Of a stretch of DNA of 64,000 bases, positions 60,406-64,000 are shown in pieces. Location of the stretch: NCBI RefSeq assembly GCF_900018785.1, contig NZ_FCOY01000007.1:792632-856631 (forward strand), written 5' to 3'. The translations under genes and the position numbers were made by a program. A model generated the notes under the pieces. It made no database searches. It was not told the DNA's origin and saw nothing but the letters and a program-made list of their open reading frames with translations. Source of the DNA: Xanthomonas massiliensis (GTDB lineage: Bacteria; Pseudomonadota; Gammaproteobacteria; Xanthomonadales; Xanthomonadaceae). How positions within the stretch are numbered: the stretch's first letter is position 1; every line of letters begins with the position of its first letter.

Positions 60406-61623
60406 ATGACTGCTCTCCCGCACACGCCGCCGCCTCGGCGCAGCACCACCGCCGCTCTGGCCCTGCACGGCCTGACCATCATCCTGTTCTTTGCCGCATC
60501 GAGCATGGCGACCCCGCTGTTCCCGCTGTATCAAGCCAGTTGGGGAGTCTCGGCCTTCCTCATCAGCGTGATTTTTGCGGCCTACGTTGTCGCATTGTTG
60601 TTGTCCCTGCTGTTTCTGGGGGCGTTGTCCAACCATTTCGGGCGGCGTCCGGTGATCGTCGCGGCGCTGGTGATCCAGGCCATCGCCATGGTCATGTTCT
60701 TGCTGGCGGACAGCGGGCATTGGCTGCTGGCCGCGCGCATCGTGCAAGGGGTTGCCACGGGCATCGCCACCACCGCCGTGGCCGCAGCCCTGCTCGACGT
60801 GGACCCAAAACCGGGGTCGATGATCAATAGCCTCGCGCCCATGGTGGGCATGGCCGTTGGCGCGCTGGGGGCCGGCGTATTGGTGCAATTCGCGCCGCTG
60901 CCCTTGCGCCTGGTGTACGCGCTGGCCTTGGCCATCAGCCTGGTCCAGCTCTGGCGGACGCTGCGTTCGGCAGAAACTTTCCCGGATCGACACACCCGCG
61001 GCTGGTCTCTGCGCCCGCGCGTCGAGATTCCGCATCACCTGCGCTCGACCTTCGTTCGCATTCTGCCGTTGAACGTGGCGGTCTGGGGCCTGGGGGCCTT
61101 GTTTCTCTCCTTGCTGCCCGGCCTGCTGCATGCCATGGCTTCGGCCCAGTCCATGGCCTGGTTGAGTGGCGCGGCGGTTGGCGTCATGACGCTGGCCGGA
61201 GGCGCGGCGGTTCTGTGGTTTCGCAACAGTGCGCCAGAGCGCGCGCGTCGTTGGGCGGGTGTGACGATCATGGTGGGCACCGCCTGCATTTTGGTGGGCA
61301 CCGCACTGCACAGCCCGGGCCTGATCCTGCTGGGATCGCTGCCCACCGGCATCGGGTTTGGCGCCGGATTCCTAGGCGTGCTGCGCAGCCTGGTCACCCA
61401 AGCGCGGGCCGAGGAACGCGCCGGGCTGGTCTCGGCCTTCTACATTGCCAGCTATTTGCCCAACGCAGTGTTGGCCATGGCCGCAGGCTATGCGGCGCAA
61501 CACCTGGGTTTCCTGCCCGCCGCGCAAGGCTTTGGCGCCTTCATCATGCTGATGGCCGCTTGGTCGCTCACCATCAAAATCGGTGGCAACACTGAGCGCG
61601 TGCCGACACAGCCTGCACCGTGA
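60406..61623 (+). CDS. MFS transporter (drug efflux type)
   Basis: A 405-aa major facilitator with twelve predicted helices. Loop 2-3 has GALSNHFGRRPVIVAALV, a standard MFS signature, and helix 4-5 RIVQGVATGIATTAVAAALLD. Divergent TetR control suggests that it exports a toxic compound recognised by the repressor. A terminator follows the stop directly. Confidence 0.9.
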   Translation: MTALPHTPPPRRSTTAALALHGLTIILFFAASSMATPLFPLYQASWGVSAFLISVIFAAYVVALLLSLLFLGALSNHFGRRPVIVAALVIQAIAMVMFLLADSGHWLLAARIVQGVATGIATTAVAAALLDVDPKPGSMINSLAPMVGMAVGALGAGVLVQFAPLPLRLVYALALAISLVQLWRTLRSAETFPDRHTRGWSLRPRVEIPHHLRSTFVRILPLNVAVWGLGALFLSLLPGLLHAMASAQSMAWLSGAAVGVMTLAGGAAVLWFRNSAPERARRWAGVTIMVGTACILVGTALHSPGLILLGSLPTGIGFGAGFLGVLRSLVTQARAEERAGLVSAFYIASYLPNAVLAMAAGYAAQHLGFLPAAQGFGAFIMLMAAWSLTIKIGGNTERVPTQPAP

Positions 61624-61628
61624 AGCAG

Positions 61629-61658
61629 AAAGGGCGCACATGGCGCCCTTTCCTGTTT
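61629..61658 (+). terminator. Rho-independent terminator of the MFS gene
   Basis: A 9-bp stem AAAGGGCGC/GCGCCCTTT (61629-61637 with 61643-61651), a 5-base loop, then CCTGTTT. The T tract is short. It lies between two convergent genes and the A/T-rich base of the stem could serve both directions. Confidence 0.8.
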
Positions 61659-61681
61659 ACGCTCAATATGGACTGCGTTGA

Positions 61682-62707
61682 TCAGCGCTGGAGGCTTTGC
61701 TTCAGTTCCTCACTGGCCTGATGCAGCGCCGCGCGTACCGCCGGCACGTCGGCCAGGGCGTTGAGCAGGCCGTAGTCATGGATCATGCCGTTGTAGCGCA
61801 CCGACACCACCGGCACACCGGCCTGGTCGAGATGGCGGGCGTAGGCTTCGCCTTCATCGCGCAGCACGTCGTTCTCGGCCGTCTGCACCAACGCGGGCGG
61901 CAGGCCTTGCAACTGCGCCGGGGTCGCCAGCAGTGGCGAGGCGTCGATCTCGGCGCGTTGCTTCGGGTCAACGGTGTAGGCGTCCCAGAACCACTTCATC
62001 ATGCCCTTGGTCAGGAAGTAGCCGTTGGCGAACTGCTCATACGAGGCATCTTCGAAGTTGGCATTGGTCACCGGCCAGAACAGGATTTGCGAGCGCAGCT
62101 GCGGGCCGTTTTCGCGCTTGGCCTTCAGCGCCACCACGGCAGCGGCATTGCCGCCGACGCTGTTGCCGACCACGGCCAGCGGATGGGCGTCCAGGCCCAG
62201 CTCCTTGCGGTGCGCATCGGCCCATTGGGTGGCGGCGTAGTTCTGGTTGATCGCGGTCGGATAGTGCGCTTCCGGCGAGGGCGCGTAGTTGACGAAGATC
62301 GCCTCCTGCCCCGAATCGACCACCAGGTCGCGCACGAAGCGCTCATGGGTGGGGAAGTCGCCCAGAATCCAGCCGCCGCCGTGGAAAAACATGAAGCCCG
62401 GCAGCGGCCCCTTCGCGCCCTTCGGGCGCACGATGGTCAGCTTGATCGACTCGCCGTTTGCGGTGATGACTTTTTCACTGACCTCGGCAGGCGGCAGTTT
62501 GGCGCCTTGCTGCGCGCCGACCAGCACCTGGCGGGCATCGGCGGGCGACAAGGTTTCCAGCGGCTGGCCACCGCTTTTGGCCAGCGCATCGAGAAAGCCC
62601 TGCACATGGCTTTCGACCAGCGGCCCGCCGGCATTGGCGGCCATCGCCGTGGAAGCAGAAATCGCCAGCGACAAGGCGGTGGCCAGACGGAGTTTGGAGA
62701 TATTCAT
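61682..62707 (-). CDS. Secreted alpha/beta hydrolase (HSL family)
   Basis: A 341-aa exported esterase. It has a signal peptide (LRLATALSLAISASTAMA), the oxyanion motif HGGGW (FFHGGGWILGDF), the nucleophile serine in VVGNSVGGNAA (GNSVGG where most family members have GDSAGG), the acid in QTAENDVLRDEGEAYA and the histidine near MIHDYG. It precedes nothing in its direction, follows ohr by 45 nt and may be co-transcribed with it. Confidence 0.9.
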   Translation of the reverse strand: MNISKLRLATALSLAISASTAMAANAGGPLVESHVQGFLDALAKSGGQPLETLSPADARQVLVGAQQGAKLPPAEVSEKVITANGESIKLTIVRPKGAKGPLPGFMFFHGGGWILGDFPTHERFVRDLVVDSGQEAIFVNYAPSPEAHYPTAINQNYAATQWADAHRKELGLDAHPLAVVGNSVGGNAAAVVALKAKRENGPQLRSQILFWPVTNANFEDASYEQFANGYFLTKGMMKWFWDAYTVDPKQRAEIDASPLLATPAQLQGLPPALVQTAENDVLRDEGEAYARHLDQAGVPVVSVRYNGMIHDYGLLNALADVPAVRAALHQASEELKQSLQR

Positions 62708-62752
62708 GGATCAAATCCTGGTGAAGTTGTTTCGAAGGACGTGGTGTGCGCG

Positions 62753-63181
<429 letters not shown>

Positions 63182-63294
63182 AAAGCACTCCTGATGCGTG
63201 AAAGAGACGGTGCCACGTGGCAGGTGTCACTTTGCCCGGATCGGTCGTACGCTATGTTTCTTATCGTCCACAAAATTTGATTTAACGTACCGAC

Positions 63295-64000
63295 ATGGCT
63301 GATCGACTGGAAGCGCTGTTCGACCGGTTCAGCGCCACCGCCGAGGTTTTTCACACCGGCGCGCTGTGCGGCATCAACGACCTCACCGCCGAGAACACCG
63401 GCCAGTTGCACCTGGTGCGGCAAGGCGAGGTGGCGGTGTGGAACAACGGCACCTTTGACGTACAGGTGAGCGAGCCGAGCCTGCTGCTATATCCGCGCCC
63501 GCTGCCGCACCGCTTCGTCACCGAGGCCACGCGCGGGGCGGATCTGGCCTGCGCCAATCTGCGCTTCGAGGGCGGCGACCAGCATCCGGTGGCCGCGGCG
63601 CTGCCGGGCTTCGTGTGCCTGCCACTGCGCCAGATCGAAGGTGCCAAGGCCACGCTGGCGCTGCTGTTCGACGAGGCATTTTCTGAGCGCTGCGGACGCA
63701 AAGCCCTGCTCAACCGTTTGTTCGAGATCGTGTTGATCCAGGTGCTGCGCCACCTGATGGAGCACAACCACGTCAAGGTTGGCGTGCTCGCGGGCCTATC
63801 GCATCCGCGCCTGCGCCATGCACTGGTGGCGCTGCACGATCACCCGCAAACCCCGTGGACGCTGGAAGCCTTGGCCGCCGCCGCGGGCATGTCGCGGACG
63901 GTGTTCGCGACGCAATTCCACGCGGTCGTCGGCCTCACGCCCGGCCAGTACTTGCAAGGCTGGCGCATCAGCCTGGCGCAACTGGCGCTGCACCGTGGCC
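63295..64000 (+). CDS. AraC family regulator (3' end outside window)
   Basis: An open frame of 235 codons with no stop before the window ends. It starts at ATG 63295 (MADRLEALFDRFSATAEVFH), with a cupin_6-type sensor domain (QLHLVRQGEVAVWNNG, LLLYPRPLPHRFV, ANLRFEGG) and the beginning of the AraC DNA-binding domain (TLEALAAAAGMSRTVFATQFHAVVGLTPGQYLQGWRISLAQLAL, in part). About 20-60 residues are missing. It is divergent from ohr over 113 bp and is the likely controller of ohr and the following esterase. Confidence 0.9.
   Translation, partial: MADRLEALFDRFSATAEVFHTGALCGINDLTAENTGQLHLVRQGEVAVWNNGTFDVQVSEPSLLLYPRPLPHRFVTEATRGADLACANLRFEGGDQHPVAAALPGFVCLPLRQIEGAKATLALLFDEAFSERCGRKALLNRLFEIVLIQVLRHLMEHNHVKVGVLAGLSHPRLRHALVALHDHPQTPWTLEALAAAAGMSRTVFATQFHAVVGLTPGQYLQGWRISLAQLALHRG

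Overview
The window looks like chromosomal DNA of a high-GC gammaproteobacterium of the Xanthomonadaceae (Stenotrophomonas, Pseudoxanthomonas or Lysobacter type). The signs are the AlgZ/AlgR-like pair ending at hemC, a lone opgH, a Tad pilus operon carrying a DUF3613 gene, DUF2968 and DUF481 envelope proteins, and a barstar-like inhibitor gene. The genus is inferred from gene content recalled from memory; no search was run.

Left part, 1-19,200, is core-like. A Tad/Flp pilus operon (tadB partial, tadC, tadD, DUF3613, tadG-like, DUF2968) is followed by a truncated aminotransferase remnant. Next come a secreted S9 prolyl oligopeptidase carrying an in-frame hairpin insertion, a small membrane protein, a lipocalin, a WYL regulator, a membrane protein and a DUF481 outer-membrane protein. 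After a strong terminator comes hemC, then the LytTR response regulator and LytS-type kinase that feed into it, a carboxylesterase, and opgH for osmoregulated periplasmic glucan synthesis.

At 19,198-19,240 there is only the 3' part of a CAU-anticodon tRNA gene, cut in the anticodon loop, followed by an 11-bp-arm palindrome. This is the expected scar at one end of a tRNA-integrated genomic island. Everything to the right is accessory in character. It opens with an IS30-family element and an IS1595-family element; the second truncates a membrane gene that follows a DUF1097 gene.

The most interesting block is 24,650-37,042. It is a minus-strand locus for uptake and stepwise dismantling of a peptide that probably contains D-amino acids: a FadR-type regulator, two D-aminopeptidase/MlrB-like S12 hydrolases, a TonB-dependent receptor, an M81 MlrC-like metallopeptidase, an MFS transporter, a DadA-like FAD oxidoreductase, a RidA deaminase and an M17 leucyl aminopeptidase. 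Six ATGA-type or short junctions link the genes, and the two promoter regions share a TGACATRTCA palindrome. The locus lies between a degenerate and an intact copy of a LysR gene that share their promoter sequence.

From 37,200 to 64,000 the island is an array of regulator-plus-enzyme modules. It holds twelve regulators (LysR, AraC, HxlR, TetR), eight SDR or NmrA reductases, a flavin reductase, an SDR-rich AraC-controlled operon, two HSL-family esterases, a metallo-beta-lactamase-fold enzyme, an HlyD/DUF2955 efflux pair, a TetR/MFS pair with duplicated operators, and Ohr. A barstar-like gene in this part is broken by a 7-bp tandem duplication. I saw no rRNA, intact tRNA, CRISPR array, integrase, phage structural gene or conjugation gene.
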